A DNA stretch of 64,000 nt from Ktedonobacter racemifer DSM 44963 (GCF_000178855.1 NZ_ADVG01000004.1:1922001-1986000), one strand, 5' to 3'; shown: positions 1 through 8,999, counted from the first letter of the stretch. A program made the numbers and translations. The notes: generated by a model not told the origin, from the letters alone.

Positions 1-1571
1 CCGTAGACCAGTGTGATGACCGGAACTTGCTCGACCATGATCTTCTCCAGACCCTGAATGGCCTGTTTCTGCACGTTGGGATCGGTCGTCGTCGAATACT
101 GAGTTAACAGATTATCGGTCGTCGGATCCTCCCAGCGCTCGTAGTTGGAGACCGCTGTCCCACCAATAGGAGCGGACTTGGCCTTGCTGAGCACGTTGTT
201 ATAGGTATAGAACGGCGAGGGACCACTGCCGACGCTACCAATGCTCATATCAAAGCTGCCGGTATTGAGGGCATTCACATAGGAGTTATATGCAATGGCG
301 TTTACGGTGGTCTGGATACCGATAGCCTTCAGGTCGCTATTGACCATCTGACACATGGTGACCCAGTCGCTCCAGCCAGTGACCACGTTCAGGTTGAAGG
401 AGAGCTTCTTGCCGTCTTTGTCGACATAGATGCCATCGGAACCCTTCTTCAAGCCAGCGCTCTCCAGCAGTTGTGTCGCCTGAGAGACGTTGGGGGCCTG
501 GTAGGTCAGGTTCTGATACTCGGGATTGAGGTAATCCTTCTGCGCGGGGAGGATCAGGCCGGTCGGGTTGGCGACGGGCTCGAAGTTGCTCTCCGCAACA
601 TGGAACATCTTGTCGCGATCCAGCGCCATACTGATGGCCTTACGGACATTGACATTGTTGAATGGAGCCTTCGTCAGGTTCATGTAGAGCGAGACGTTGT
701 TGCCCGAGGGGAACCAGTATTTGTTGTGCTGGGGATCGCGGTCGAGATAGCCTTTTTGCAGGTTAGGTGTGAACAGGCTGACCCAGTCGAGGTTACCTTT
801 GTCCATATCCAGTTCCAGGGACTGGTTGGAGTTGTACGACGGATAGCGCAGTTCATTGACTTTCAACTGGTCCGCCTGCCAGTAGCTGGGATTCTTGGTG
901 TAGTCCAGCAACTGAGGGCTGAAGGACTTCAGCGTGAAGGGGCCAGTACCCACAGGAGTTGGATTGGTGTACTTCTGTGGATCGCCCACATTGGCCCAGA
1001 GGTGCTTGGGAACGATCCAGGTGGTGCCACCGACGCTATAGAGAATAGGTGTGTACACCTTCTTCATGGCGATAACGACGGTGTTGTCATCGGTTGCGGT
1101 CACGCTGTCAAAATAGTTCCAGAGGCCGTTGGTGTCCGTCGCGGGATATTGCTTAAACATGTTGAGGGTAAAAGCAACATCAGCGGCGGAGAAGGGCTGT
1201 CCATCGGACCACTTGACATTCTTGCGCGTGGTGAAGGTCAGCGTCTTGTTATCGCTGGAGAACTTATAGTCGGTCGCCAGCCAGGGCGTGACCTTACCGC
1301 TAAAGCCGTTGACGTAGAGAAGGGTCTCATAGACCATACCTACTGTGCCTGGATTAGCGTTTGGAGTATAAGGCCCGAAGTTTTTGGTGAAGTCGCCGGT
1401 TGGTCCGGTTGAGATGGTCAGATAATTATTGTGCGCGTTCTGCCCATTGCCGTTGCTGCTGCTACCACCGCAGGCGGCCAGGACCATGCCCAGGACAAGT
1501 AGGAGCGTGGTGAGCAATGCTCCAGTGTTCTTCTTCGCTTTGAAGAACCTTGTCAGAGATCGCAGTGTCAT
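1..1571 (-). CDS. ABC transporter substrate-binding lipoprotein, family 5 (partial, C-terminus beyond the window)
   Basis: Reading the complement from ATG at 1571 gives an open frame of about 523 codons running off the left edge. It starts with a basic N-terminus, a hydrophobic stretch and a lipobox (VLAACGG, Cys at residue 34), followed by a Ser/Asn-rich linker, so it is a membrane-anchored lipoprotein outside the cell. The segment around residues 85-125, with KNVKWSDGQPFSAADV, is typical of SBP_bac_5 (peptide/oligosaccharide/nickel) binding proteins, which deliver ligand to an ABC permease. A strong ribosome site (AAGGAGG, complement of 1577-1584) decides the start. It lies downstream of a LacI regulator and a dehydrogenase on the same strand, which suggests a sugar or oligosaccharide ligand rather than peptide. 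That is inference: family 5 covers all of these. Permease genes would lie outside the window. Confidence 0.9.
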   Translation of the reverse strand, partial: MTLRSLTRFFKAKKNTGALLTTLLLVLGMVLAACGGSSSNGNGQNAHNNYLTISTGPTGDFTKNFGPYTPNANPGTVGMVYETLLYVNGFSGKVTPWLATDYKFSSDNKTLTFTTRKNVKWSDGQPFSAADVAFTLNMFKQYPATDTNGLWNYFDSVTATDDNTVVIAMKKVYTPILYSVGGTTWIVPKHLWANVGDPQKYTNPTPVGTGPFTLKSFSPQLLDYTKNPSYWQADQLKVNELRYPSYNSNQSLELDMDKGNLDWVSLFTPNLQKGYLDRDPQHNKYWFPSGNNVSLYMNLTKAPFNNVNVRKAISMALDRDKMFHVAESNFEPVANPTGLILPAQKDYLNPEYQNLTYQAPNVSQATQLLESAGLKKGSDGIYVDKDGKKLSFNLNVVTGWSDWVTMCQMVNSDLKAIGIQTTVNAIAYNSYVNALNTGSFDMSIGSVGSGPSPFYTYNNVLSKAKSAPIGGTAVSNYERWEDPTTDNLLTQYSTTTDPNVQKQAIQGLEKIMVEQVPVITLVY

Positions 1572-1710
1572 TGAAACCTCCTTAAAAAAACAAAGAAACA
1601 AGTTTAGTCCATTCGTCATTGAAAAGCTGCTAAACTGATAAAGTTCGATATAAACTCCTTTCTATAGTCATGAATTTGCGCTGTGGGCGCTATAGGTGAC
1701 TCGCCCGGGT

Positions 1711-1741
1711 CAGGCATACAATGAGTGAGGTCGCATGCCTG
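1711..1741 (-). terminator. Inverted repeat after lacI-type gene
   Basis: Arms CAGGCAT (1711-1717) and ATGCCTG (1735-1741) flank a 17-nt loop between the LacI-type gene and the binding-protein gene. It may end the regulator transcript, but there is no U-tract, so this is a weak call. Confidence 0.3.
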
Positions 1742-1804
1742 GCCTCGGCGACACACTAATCTTATAAGATAAGTTCGTGAACAATGCTATTCCTGGGAAG
1801 CACT

Positions 1805-2926
1805 TTATGTTACCTGTTCTATGGATGAAACCGCCTGGCTCTGCCTCGCGCCGCAGGAGGCGCGTACCAGGAGACTGGTTGCCAGGTGAATTTGCTGAAC
1901 CTGCTCGTCCTCTGGCTGGAGTAATGTCGCGTGTTTACCGGCACCCGGTGGAATATATGCGCGTTGCCGATGGGCGTGTTCAATCATGGAGATCAGCAGC
2001 TTTGCGCCCTGTCGCCCCATCTCTTGAAAGGGTTGCTTAACGGTCGTCAAGGGTGGTCGTACATGCGCGGAAGAGGAGATGCCATCAAAGCCGACCAGAG
2101 CCAGATCATCGGGAATGCGTATACCATGCTCCTCGGCGTATGCTATAACGCCATAAGCCATATCGTCGCTGGCCGCAAAAATAGCCGTGGGGCGTTGCCC
2201 CTGTGGAAGCGAGAAAAGCTTCTGTGCGGCCTCCATTCCTGATTTACGCCTAAACAGGCCCTCGACAACGAGTGTGGGATCGACGGGTATACCATAATCC
2301 TCAAGCGCCCGGCAGTAGCCCTGGTAGCGCTGGCGGGAACAGTAAAGATCTACGGGGCCCTGGATGTGAGCGATCCGGCGGTGGCCGAGCTTCAACAGGT
2401 GGTATACTGCCTCATAGGCGCCTTGTTGGTTATCTGCACTGATCCAGGGGACATCCGAAGGAAGCTCTCGGTCATCGATCATAACCACAGGGAAGCCATA
2501 CTGGTGCAGGCGTATGACATGTTTAGCGGGGAGTCCCGGCAGAATCGAGAGCAGGCCCGCGACAAGGTCGGAGGCCAGGATGTGATCGATGACATCGCCC
2601 TTGCCGTCGGCGCGGGTCTTATCATTGATGCTATAGAGCACGAGTTCATAGGGGGTAAGGCCGATAGCTTCAGCGACGCCACAAACGATATCGGGGACCA
2701 TAGGCCAGGTGAAAGAGGGAACCAGAACGCCAATCAGGTGGCTATGCCTGCGGGCGAGGCCCGCGGCAGTCAGGCTTGGGACAAAGCCTTCTTCTTCGAC
2801 AATGCGAAGGATGCGCTCACGCGTGCTTGGATCAACATCAGGCTTCTGGTTGAGAACACGTGAAACAGTTGCTTTTGAGACACCTGCCAGGAGAGCAATA
2901 TCGCCAATGGTACGCTTCCTTGCCAT
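1805..2926 (-). CDS. LacI family transcriptional regulator
   Basis: This 373-residue protein has the full LacI/GalR layout. An N-terminal helix-turn-helix (IGDIALLAGVSKATVSRVLN, residues about 7-26) and hinge helix are followed by a periplasmic-binding-like effector domain (from LIGVLVPSF near residue 64 to about 330) with the usual late motif DDLALVGFDG. The C-terminal 40 residues are longer than in most family members. It should be a sugar-responsive repressor or activator of the neighbouring transport and dehydrogenase genes. A LacI-type operator lies about 125 bp upstream, between this gene and the dehydrogenase, so autoregulation or control of the whole block is likely. The effector cannot be read from the sequence. 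Confidence 0.93.
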   Translation of the reverse strand: MARKRTIGDIALLAGVSKATVSRVLNQKPDVDPSTRERILRIVEEEGFVPSLTAAGLARRHSHLIGVLVPSFTWPMVPDIVCGVAEAIGLTPYELVLYSINDKTRADGKGDVIDHILASDLVAGLLSILPGLPAKHVIRLHQYGFPVVMIDDRELPSDVPWISADNQQGAYEAVYHLLKLGHRRIAHIQGPVDLYCSRQRYQGYCRALEDYGIPVDPTLVVEGLFRRKSGMEAAQKLFSLPQGQRPTAIFAASDDMAYGVIAYAEEHGIRIPDDLALVGFDGISSSAHVRPPLTTVKQPFQEMGRQGAKLLISMIEHAHRQRAYIPPGAGKHATLLQPEDEQVQQIHLATSLLVRASCGARQSQAVSSIEQVT

Positions 2927-3050
2927 AATCTTATCCTTATTGGTTAGCTACGTCGCATACACCAGGGTCGCGCACGCATCGTCTCTTACGTAGAGAAGTT
3001 TGCGTGTGTAAAGGAAAGAGAAACAGGGCTGTCGCGAAATAAATATCGTT

Positions 3051-3077
3051 CCGTAATCGGTTACGGTAACGCTTACA
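3051..3077. promoter_or_regulatory. Probable LacI-family operator
   Basis: Two overlapping symmetrical sites are visible. CCGTAA-TCGG-TTACGG (3051-3066) is a perfect inverted repeat. The complement of 3064-3077 reads TGTAAGCGTTACCG, close to the LacI-family consensus TGTAANCGNTTACA with the central CG. The position upstream of the LacI-type gene fits control of that gene. The match is by eye; no footprint is known. Confidence 0.6.
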
Positions 3078-3117
3078 AAGAAGTATACTGATGAGCAAGT
3101 TAAAAGTCAAGGGTTTT

Positions 3118-3157
3118 TCTGCTGATTATGTTGGGATTCCCCAACATAATCAGCAGA
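3118..3157. repeat. Perfect 18-bp inverted repeat after the dehydrogenase gene
   Basis: Arms 3118-3135 and 3140-3157 (TCTGCTGATTATGTTGGG and its complement) enclose a 4-nt loop, just past the stop of the dehydrogenase gene. On the transcript strand the stem is followed by A residues rather than a U-tract, so it is a strong hairpin but not a classical intrinsic terminator. Confidence 0.7.
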
Positions 3158-3168
3158 AAGAAAAACTA

Positions 3169-4182
3169 CTACAAACGGGTCCAGTCGAAGATGACGCCTA
3201 TGGCGCTGGCGCGGCGCTCCTGGAGCAAGGTGTATGCCTTGGGTGCCTCGTGGGGCGAGTAGCGGTGCGTGATCAGGTTGTTGACGTGCATATCGCCACG
3301 CTGTAAATAGCGGAAGAAGAGTTCGGCCTGGCGCAGGTTGTTCCAGTGGGCGGAGTCGCTAGATGGGAACTCGGCGTGCATGTCGTGCGCACCCACAATG
3401 GTCAGCCCCTTTGTGATGACATCTTTGGTCAGATGCTGTGCCGTGGGGGTGCCAGTATCGCCGAGCAGCACCAGGCGGCCAAAGGAGCGCAGCAGGGGCA
3501 GAGCCTGCGCGAAGACTGGCGCGGCACCCGTTACGTCATATACCACATTGACGCCCTGGTTCTCGGTCAGGCGCAAGATCTCCTCACGGGCCTGTTCCAC
3601 CCCCATCTGGAGCACTGTGGTCGCGCCATGGGCCTGGGCTATGACCAGGCGTTGCTCCGCTACGTCGATGGCGATAATCTGGCGCGCACCAAGCAGGCGC
3701 GTATATTGCGTGACGAGCTGACCCAGCAGGCCCAGGCCCACTACCGCCACATCATCGCCCAGGCGGTGCTCGGCGCGCCTGATCCCGACCTGCACGATGG
3801 TCGCCAGGTGGAACCAGGTCGCGTCCTCGTCGCTCACGCCCTCGGGAATGCGGTAAATATCCTCGTCGGCGGATACGACTGAGTATTGCTTGTGGTTATG
3901 GCGCAGGGCCACGCGATCCCCTTCGCGTACATGCTGGACATTCTTGCCAACGGCGATGACGCGCCCAACCATGCTATAGCCAGGATGAAAGGGATATTTG
4001 ACCCAGTTATCCCAGTGCGAGCCAGGCTCAAAGTTGCGGCTCAAGCAGATGCCCTCGGTCCCTGTACTGATGAGGGACTGCGTGGCCTGGAGCAGAAAAT
4101 CATCGGGTCCCAGTTCGCGTACAGCCTCTTCGTGTACCTCGACCTGGTTCTTGCTCGTAAAAATAACGTTGAGCGATTTCAA
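3169..4182 (-). CDS. MDR-family (zinc-type alcohol dehydrogenase-like) oxidoreductase
   Basis: The 337 residues follow the medium-chain dehydrogenase fold: a GroES-like N-terminal half (HPGYSMVGRVIAVGKNV, about residues 66-82) and a Rossmann half with a VVGLGLLGQL nucleotide-binding loop near residue 147. The usual catalytic-zinc residues are not where expected: the first Cys is replaced in STGTEG, and the GHE motif reads GYS. The structural-zinc Cys cluster is also absent. This is therefore a zinc-poor branch, as in BchC-like and several sugar-linked MDR proteins, and should not be called an alcohol dehydrogenase. With a LacI regulator and a binding protein downstream on the same strand, a sugar or polyol substrate is plausible but unproven. 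Confidence 0.85.
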   Translation of the reverse strand: MKSLNVIFTSKNQVEVHEEAVRELGPDDFLLQATQSLISTGTEGICLSRNFEPGSHWDNWVKYPFHPGYSMVGRVIAVGKNVQHVREGDRVALRHNHKQYSVVSADEDIYRIPEGVSDEDATWFHLATIVQVGIRRAEHRLGDDVAVVGLGLLGQLVTQYTRLLGARQIIAIDVAEQRLVIAQAHGATTVLQMGVEQAREEILRLTENQGVNVVYDVTGAAPVFAQALPLLRSFGRLVLLGDTGTPTAQHLTKDVITKGLTIVGAHDMHAEFPSSDSAHWNNLRQAELFFRYLQRGDMHVNNLITHRYSPHEAPKAYTLLQERRASAIGVIFDWTRL

Positions 4183-4249
4183 TAAAGTACTCCTTCCGGG
4201 CTTCCATTCAAATTATTGTACGCTTCATACGCGCGAGACGCTCCCTTGT

Positions 4250-4405
4250 GGTAGGGACCCGCTTTAGCGCGTCCAAATGCCATTAATGGCAGTACAGCAT
4301 AAGCCTGTTTTTGTTTGAAAAACGCAACTCTCTCAAGAGGAGACGTTTTGAGCTGCGCCTACAGACGATTAATCGCCTTTGGACGCGCTAAAGCGGGTCC
4401 CTACC
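4250..4405. repeat. MITE-like element with 28-bp perfect terminal inverted repeats
   Basis: The 28-bp left end (4250-4277, beginning GGTAGGGACCCGCTTTAGCG) is the exact complement of the right end (4378-4405). The 156-bp unit contains no ORF of note. The inner edge of the right arm carries a GATTAATC palindrome. A second, half-length copy lies at 25713-25774. No clear target duplication was seen. Confidence 0.75.
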
Positions 4406-5062
4406 AGCTTTTGGGGCTGTTTCAGTATAGTAACGCTAAGAAGTGTACGTCAATGAGGGCGGCTCTCTGTTTGAGCACTCAACAATCACCATGCCCAAGC
4501 CCTCCTCCTACATTGCCTGGGGCATAGCGAAGATGTCTTTTAGGCGTTTTGTTTGGCATAGGTGTAGGCGCCAGAGCGCTCTACAAGCTGAATGGTCTCG
4601 GTTGGGGTCGCCTTGTGTAGGGCCGCGCAGCGCTTGTAGAAGTAGCCCCTGGATTACGGACGGAGCCGCGTTGCTGGGCAAAGAGGGTCTCCAGAAGTGC
4701 CCCAGCCAGGCTTGGGGATTATTGTGCTGGTGAGCAAGCTGGATGTAATAGCCCTGTTGCTAAGAGGTCTCCCCAAAGATCTGGCTCAGGTAGCTTGCTA
4801 CCTCCCTAACGTTAACGTTTTTAATAAAATTTAATAATATAACGTTAACGTTAGGGAGATGAGTCGCCACCTCTGAGGGAGACGAGTCGCCCATGGTGTG
4901 AGCTGAAGTAGCCCTGGAGTCGCCCATTTTTGGGGAGACGAGTCGCCTTTTTTCTGGCGACGAGGCTCGCCGCCCATGCAGGAGGGGCCTGGTAGGTGCG
5001 CCCTTCAGAAGCACTTCCTTTCGCACCTGCATGGGCGGGGGATCTTGCTATTACCAGCCTCT
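4406..5062. other. Gene-free stretch rich in inverted repeats and a repeated 15-mer
   Basis: No convincing gene is present; the open frames lack a good start and resemble nothing I recognise. It holds an 18-bp perfect inverted repeat built on AACGTT units (4802-4819 with 4841-4858, A/T-rich loop) and a 12-bp inverted repeat (4971-4982 with 5026-5037, CGCCCATGCAGG). It also holds several copies of GGGAGACGAGTCGCC: 4854-4868 (one mismatch), 4877-4891, 4933-4947, and a partial copy at 4916-4925. The same GGGAGACGAGT string recurs at 5122, inside the T-box leader. Confidence 0.6.
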
Positions 5063-5090
5063 TTTACAGGGTGGACGGGTGTGCTATAAT
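5063..5090 (+). promoter_or_regulatory. Sigma-70-type promoter of the ileS leader
   Basis: TTTACA (5063-5068), a 16-nt spacer and a perfect TATAAT (5085-5090) place the transcript start near 5097, just ahead of the T-box leader. Confidence 0.7.
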
Positions 5091-5096
5091 GCAGAT

Positions 5097-5394
5097 GACC
5101 GAACTCACTGAAAAGTGTTGAGGGAGACGAGTACGCGCAGGTTGCCCGGTACAGAAAGAGCACGGCTGATGAGAGTGCTACTGGAGACGCGCCGAATATC
5201 ACTCCTGAGCTGAACGCTGAACGTCGCCTGACAAAGTAAGCGGACCGGCCTTGCCCCCCGTTAGCAGGGCAGAGATGTGTTGGCATCTCATCGAGTGGAC
5301 GTGCCTTGCCCTCATAGGGCTGTGTAGGGACGTCAATAGGGGTGGTACCGCGAACCTTTCAAGCTTCGTCCCCAGTTGGGGCGGGCTTTTTTTT
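5097..5394 (+). promoter_or_regulatory. T-box leader (isoleucine) upstream of ileS
   Basis: The canonical T-box core GGGTGGTACCGCG-type sequence is at 5338-5352. It is followed by a GC-rich hairpin and a run of eight T (to 5394), which gives a transcription attenuator. In the upstream stem I region the specifier is read as ATC at 5198-5200 (context GAATATCACTCC). ATC followed by A is the expected arrangement and matches Ile, the product of the downstream synthetase. Uncharged tRNA-Ile should stabilise the antiterminator and allow ileS transcription. The leader is about 300 nt. The proB leader at 24228-24507 aligns with it around the specifier loop. Confidence 0.92.
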
Positions 5395-5487
5395 ATGCAC
5401 TTTTTTCCGATTGTTTCATTAGAAAGTTACCTGAATATCCGAATAGCGCATGGTTGGTTGTAGACAGTATCTGGAGCGTTGAAGAGC

Positions 5488-8400
5488 ATGTTTAAAGAGA
5501 TTGAGACGAGGCAATCATTTCCTGCCCTCGAACAACAGGTGGAGCAGTGGTGGCAGGAGCATGGCGTGGTGGAGAAGGTGCTCGCCCATGGAGACCGGAA
5601 GCAGCCGTTTGTCTTCTTTGAGGGGCCGCCGACCGCCAATGGCCGCCCGGGCGTGCATCATATCGAGTCGCGCACAAGCAAGGATGTCGTGATCCGTTAC
5701 CGGCGTATGCGGGGCCAGTATATCCTGGGCGCACGCGGTGGTTGGGATACGCATGGCCTTCCTGTCGAGCTTGAGGTGGAGAAGCAGCTCGGTTTCTCAG
5801 GTAAGCCCGATATCGAGAAGTATGGCATCGCCGAGTTTAACAAGGCCTGTAAAGAGAGCGTCTGGAACTATGTCCAGGAGTGGGAGCGGCTGACGAACCG
5901 CATCGCCTACTGGATCGACCTCAAAGATCCCTATATCACCTATACTAATGAATATATCGAGTCTCTGTGGTGGATTCTCAGGACCTTCTGGGATCGGGGC
6001 CTGCTCTTCCGCGACTATAAAGTCACGATGCACTGCCCGCGCTGTGGCACCTCGCTCTCAGACCACGAGGTCTCGCAGGGCTTTGAGGATAATGTCGATG
6101 ACCCTTCCGTCTGGGTGCGCTTCCGTGTGCGCCAGACCGGGCATGAATTAGCTTCGGAGCTAGCGGGCGCCGCCCTGCTGGTCTGGACGACCACGCCCTG
6201 GACCCTGCCCGCCAATGTGGCGGTCGCGGTCAAGCCCGATGCCGATTATGTGCTGGTTGAGTATAAGGATGAGCGCCTGCTGCTGGTGCAGGCCCTGGCC
6301 GACAAGGTTCTGGGCGAGGGAGCATACACAGTCCTGGCGACCTTCAAGGGCAACCAGTTGCGCGACCTGCGCTATGAGAACCTCTTCAAGGGCGTTCCAG
6401 GGGTAGGCGAGCAGGTGAATTGGGAGAACACTTACCGTGTCATCGCCGACGACTATGTCTCGCTGGAGGATGGCTCGGGCCTGGTGCATATCGCGCCCGC
6501 CTATGGTGACCTGGAGATCGGGCGGACCCATGGCCTGCCAACGCTCTTCTCGGTCGACCTGGCAGGTAATACGCTCTCGGCCTATGATGAACTGGGCTTC
6601 GGCGGCCTCTTCTTTAAAAAGGCCGATCCCGTCATCACACGCAACCTGAAGGAGCGCGGCCTGCTCTTCAAGGGCGAGCGCGTGCGCCACAGCTATCCCT
6701 TCTGCTGGCGCTGTCATACACCCCTGCTCTACTACGCCAAGCCCTCCTGGTATGTGCGTACAACGAAGTTCCGCGACGAGATGCTGAGCAACAACGAGCA
6801 GATCAACTGGGTTCCCGAACACATCAAGACGGGGCGCTTCGGCAACTGGCTGGAGAACAATGTTGACTGGGCCTTGAGCCGTGAGCGCTACTGGGGCACG
6901 CCCCTGCCGATCTGGATCTGCGATAAGTGCGAGAAGACCGACGTGGTGGGTTCGGTCGCCGACCTCTCGCAGAAGGCCGGGCGTGACCTCAAGGAGCTGG
7001 ACCTGCACCGCCCGTATGTGGATGAGATCACCTGGGGCTGCGAGTGTGGTGGCAGCTATCATCGTGTTCCCGATGTCGCCGACTGCTGGTTTGACTCAGG
7101 TTCGATGCCGGTCGCGCAGTGGCACTATCCCTTCGAGAACGAGGAGATCTTCGCGCAGGCGGGCCAGGCCGACTACATCTCAGAGGCTATCGATCAGACG
7201 CGTGGCTGGTTCTATACCCTGCACGCCATCTCGACCCTGCTCTTTGATCGCCCGGCGTATAAGAACGTGATCTGCCTGGGCCATATCCTGGACGCCAAGG
7301 GCGAGAAGATGTCGAAGTCGCGCGGCAATGCCGTCAATCCCTGGGAGCTGCTGGAGTCCTACGGCGCCGACTCGACGCGCTGGTTTATGTGTGCCTCCGC
7401 GCCTCCCTACAACTCGCGCAACTTCTCGTTCGAGCTGGTGAACGAGATGCAGCGCCAGTTCCTGCTGACGCTCTGGAACACCTATGCCTTCTTCGTGACC
7501 TACGCCAATATCGATGGCTGGCAGGCCCCGGCGGAGGGCGATCCTTTCGCGGGCGTCGAGCTCCAGTTGATCGACCGCTGGATCTTGGCGCGCCTGAACG
7601 CCTTGATCAGCGATGCCACTGGCATGCTCGACAACTATGATATTCATGGTCCTACGCGCCAGATGGTCAGCTTTATCGAGGATCTCTCGAACTGGTATGT
7701 CAGGCGCAACCGTCGCCGCTTCTGGAAGGCCGAGAGCGACCAGGATAAGCACGCCGCTTACCTCACGCTCTACACCTGTCTGACGACCCTGGCTAAGCTT
7801 ATGGCGCCCTTTACGCCTTATGTTAGCGAGTCGCTCTACCAGAACCTGGTTGCCAGCCAGAATTCCAGCGCGCCGCAGAGCGTGCACATGGCCGAGTGGC
7901 CGGTGGCCGATCCTGCGCGCCTGGATAGCCAGCTTGTTACTGATATGGGCCTGCTGCTGGAGACGGTCAACCTGGGGCGCTCGGCGCGCCAGAATGCCTC
8001 GCTGCGTATCCGCCAGCCCTTGAGCGAGCTGCTCATTCGCCTGACGCGTAGCAACGCCACGGTGGAGGGGCTGCGTCGCTTCGAGAGCGAGCTGCGCGAC
8101 GAGTTGAACATCAAGAGCGTGCGCTTCCTGGGCGTCGAGGACGGCCTGGTGGAGTACTACTTCAAGCCGAACCTGCCGGTGCTCGGTAAGAAGCATGGTC
8201 GCCTGATTCCGCAGATCCGGAGCGCCCTGAGCGCCCTGACGGGCGAGGCTGCCACCCAGGCCGCCCACAAGCTGGAGAAGGGTGAGAGCGTCGCCCTTGA
8301 GGTCAATGGGCAGACGTTGCACCTGGTCTCTGAGGATGTCCTGGTCTTCGCCACCTCGCCCGAGGGGTATGCCGTGGCGGAGAGCGACGGTCTCGTCGTC

Positions 8401-8697
8401 GCCCTCAACACAACGGTATCGCCTGAACTGGCGCAGGAGGGCATTGCCCGTGACCTGGTGCGCCTGATCCAGGACGCGCGTAAGTCGGCTGGCTTTAGCA
8501 TCACGGATCGCATCCAGGTGCGCTTGCAACCGGAGGGCAAGCTGGACTTGCAAGCCGTCCTGAACTCCCACAGCAGCGTCATCAGCAGCGAGACGCTGGC
8601 CAACTCGCTGGAGCTTGGCGCGAGCAACGGTGGCTATCATACCACCAGTGCCGAACTTGAAGGCGGCAACGTCACCATCGCTGTTCAGCGCGTGTAA
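5488..8697 (+). CDS. ileS: Isoleucine--tRNA ligase, type 2 (IleS2-like)
   Basis: This class I aminoacyl-tRNA synthetase has 1069 residues from ATG 5488. An in-frame TTG at 5479 is an alternative start, but GGAG at 5473-5476 is better spaced for the ATG. The HIGH-box region reads GPPTANGRPGVHH near residue 50, and the second signature is GEKMSKSRGN near residue 605. An editing (CP1) insert lies between them with TTTPWTLPAN. The length and the HIGH-region sequence fit the eukaryote-like IleS2 branch rather than the roughly 930-residue bacterial IleS1 with its C-terminal zinc finger. IleS2 enzymes are known to tolerate mupirocin; that property is inferred here. It is controlled by the T-box leader just upstream, and a 25-bp hairpin follows the stop. 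Confidence 0.96.
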   Translation: MFKEIETRQSFPALEQQVEQWWQEHGVVEKVLAHGDRKQPFVFFEGPPTANGRPGVHHIESRTSKDVVIRYRRMRGQYILGARGGWDTHGLPVELEVEKQLGFSGKPDIEKYGIAEFNKACKESVWNYVQEWERLTNRIAYWIDLKDPYITYTNEYIESLWWILRTFWDRGLLFRDYKVTMHCPRCGTSLSDHEVSQGFEDNVDDPSVWVRFRVRQTGHELASELAGAALLVWTTTPWTLPANVAVAVKPDADYVLVEYKDERLLLVQALADKVLGEGAYTVLATFKGNQLRDLRYENLFKGVPGVGEQVNWENTYRVIADDYVSLEDGSGLVHIAPAYGDLEIGRTHGLPTLFSVDLAGNTLSAYDELGFGGLFFKKADPVITRNLKERGLLFKGERVRHSYPFCWRCHTPLLYYAKPSWYVRTTKFRDEMLSNNEQINWVPEHIKTGRFGNWLENNVDWALSRERYWGTPLPIWICDKCEKTDVVGSVADLSQKAGRDLKELDLHRPYVDEITWGCECGGSYHRVPDVADCWFDSGSMPVAQWHYPFENEEIFAQAGQADYISEAIDQTRGWFYTLHAISTLLFDRPAYKNVICLGHILDAKGEKMSKSRGNAVNPWELLESYGADSTRWFMCASAPPYNSRNFSFELVNEMQRQFLLTLWNTYAFFVTYANIDGWQAPAEGDPFAGVELQLIDRWILARLNALISDATGMLDNYDIHGPTRQMVSFIEDLSNWYVRRNRRRFWKAESDQDKHAAYLTLYTCLTTLAKLMAPFTPYVSESLYQNLVASQNSSAPQSVHMAEWPVADPARLDSQLVTDMGLLLETVNLGRSARQNASLRIRQPLSELLIRLTRSNATVEGLRRFESELRDELNIKSVRFLGVEDGLVEYYFKPNLPVLGKKHGRLIPQIRSALSALTGEAATQAAHKLEKGESVALEVNGQTLHLVSEDVLVFATSPEGYAVAESDGLVVALNTTVSPELAQEGIARDLVRLIQDARKSAGFSITDRIQVRLQPEGKLDLQAVLNSHSSVISSETLANSLELGASNGGYHTTSAELEGGNVTIAVQRV

Positions 8698-8703
8698 TAT
8701 CAT

Positions 8704-8757
8704 AACAAGCAAAAAGTCGAGCCGTGGCATGCGCCACGGCTCGACTTTTTGCTTGTT
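8704..8757 (+). terminator. 25-bp perfect hairpin after ileS
   Basis: Arms 8704-8728 and 8733-8757 pair perfectly around an ATGC loop. The right arm contains five T and is followed by GTTTGTCC. It probably ends the ileS transcript. Confidence 0.75.
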
Positions 8758-8999
8758 TGTCCACAAAAGAATCTATAGAGCGAAAATTTTCAAAGATTTT
8801 ACAATTGCTTGAGGTTTTTTCTGAGGCTCTGTGTTAGATTTTCATCTTGAGAGGTATATCCTTGAAGTGTGTTTTAACAGGCCTATCATATATATTTTTG
8901 AAGAGTTTTATTAGTTCTAATTGTATCATGCAGTGTGGTTGCGGAGCCGTAACTATACTGAACAGCCCCTTGTCAGTATCGAAAAGGAGACATATTTCA

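Noticed and set aside
3091..3306. Short plus-strand frame across the 18-bp inverted repeat
   Set aside because: It crosses a strong hairpin and overlaps the dehydrogenase end on the other strand; no ribosome site.
4240..4415. Target-site duplication around the MITE-like element
   Set aside because: The bases flanking the two ends (TTGT and AGCT) do not match, so no duplication can be claimed.
4443..4733. 96-codon plus-strand frame in the gene-free region before ileS
   Set aside because: No ribosome site, unusual composition and no recognisable motif; I could not support a coding call.
7180..8766. Long minus-strand open frame of 528 codons across ileS
   Set aside because: It is a shadow of the GC-rich ileS coding frame; the plus-strand protein has all synthetase motifs, and the minus frame shows no recognisable domain or ribosome site.
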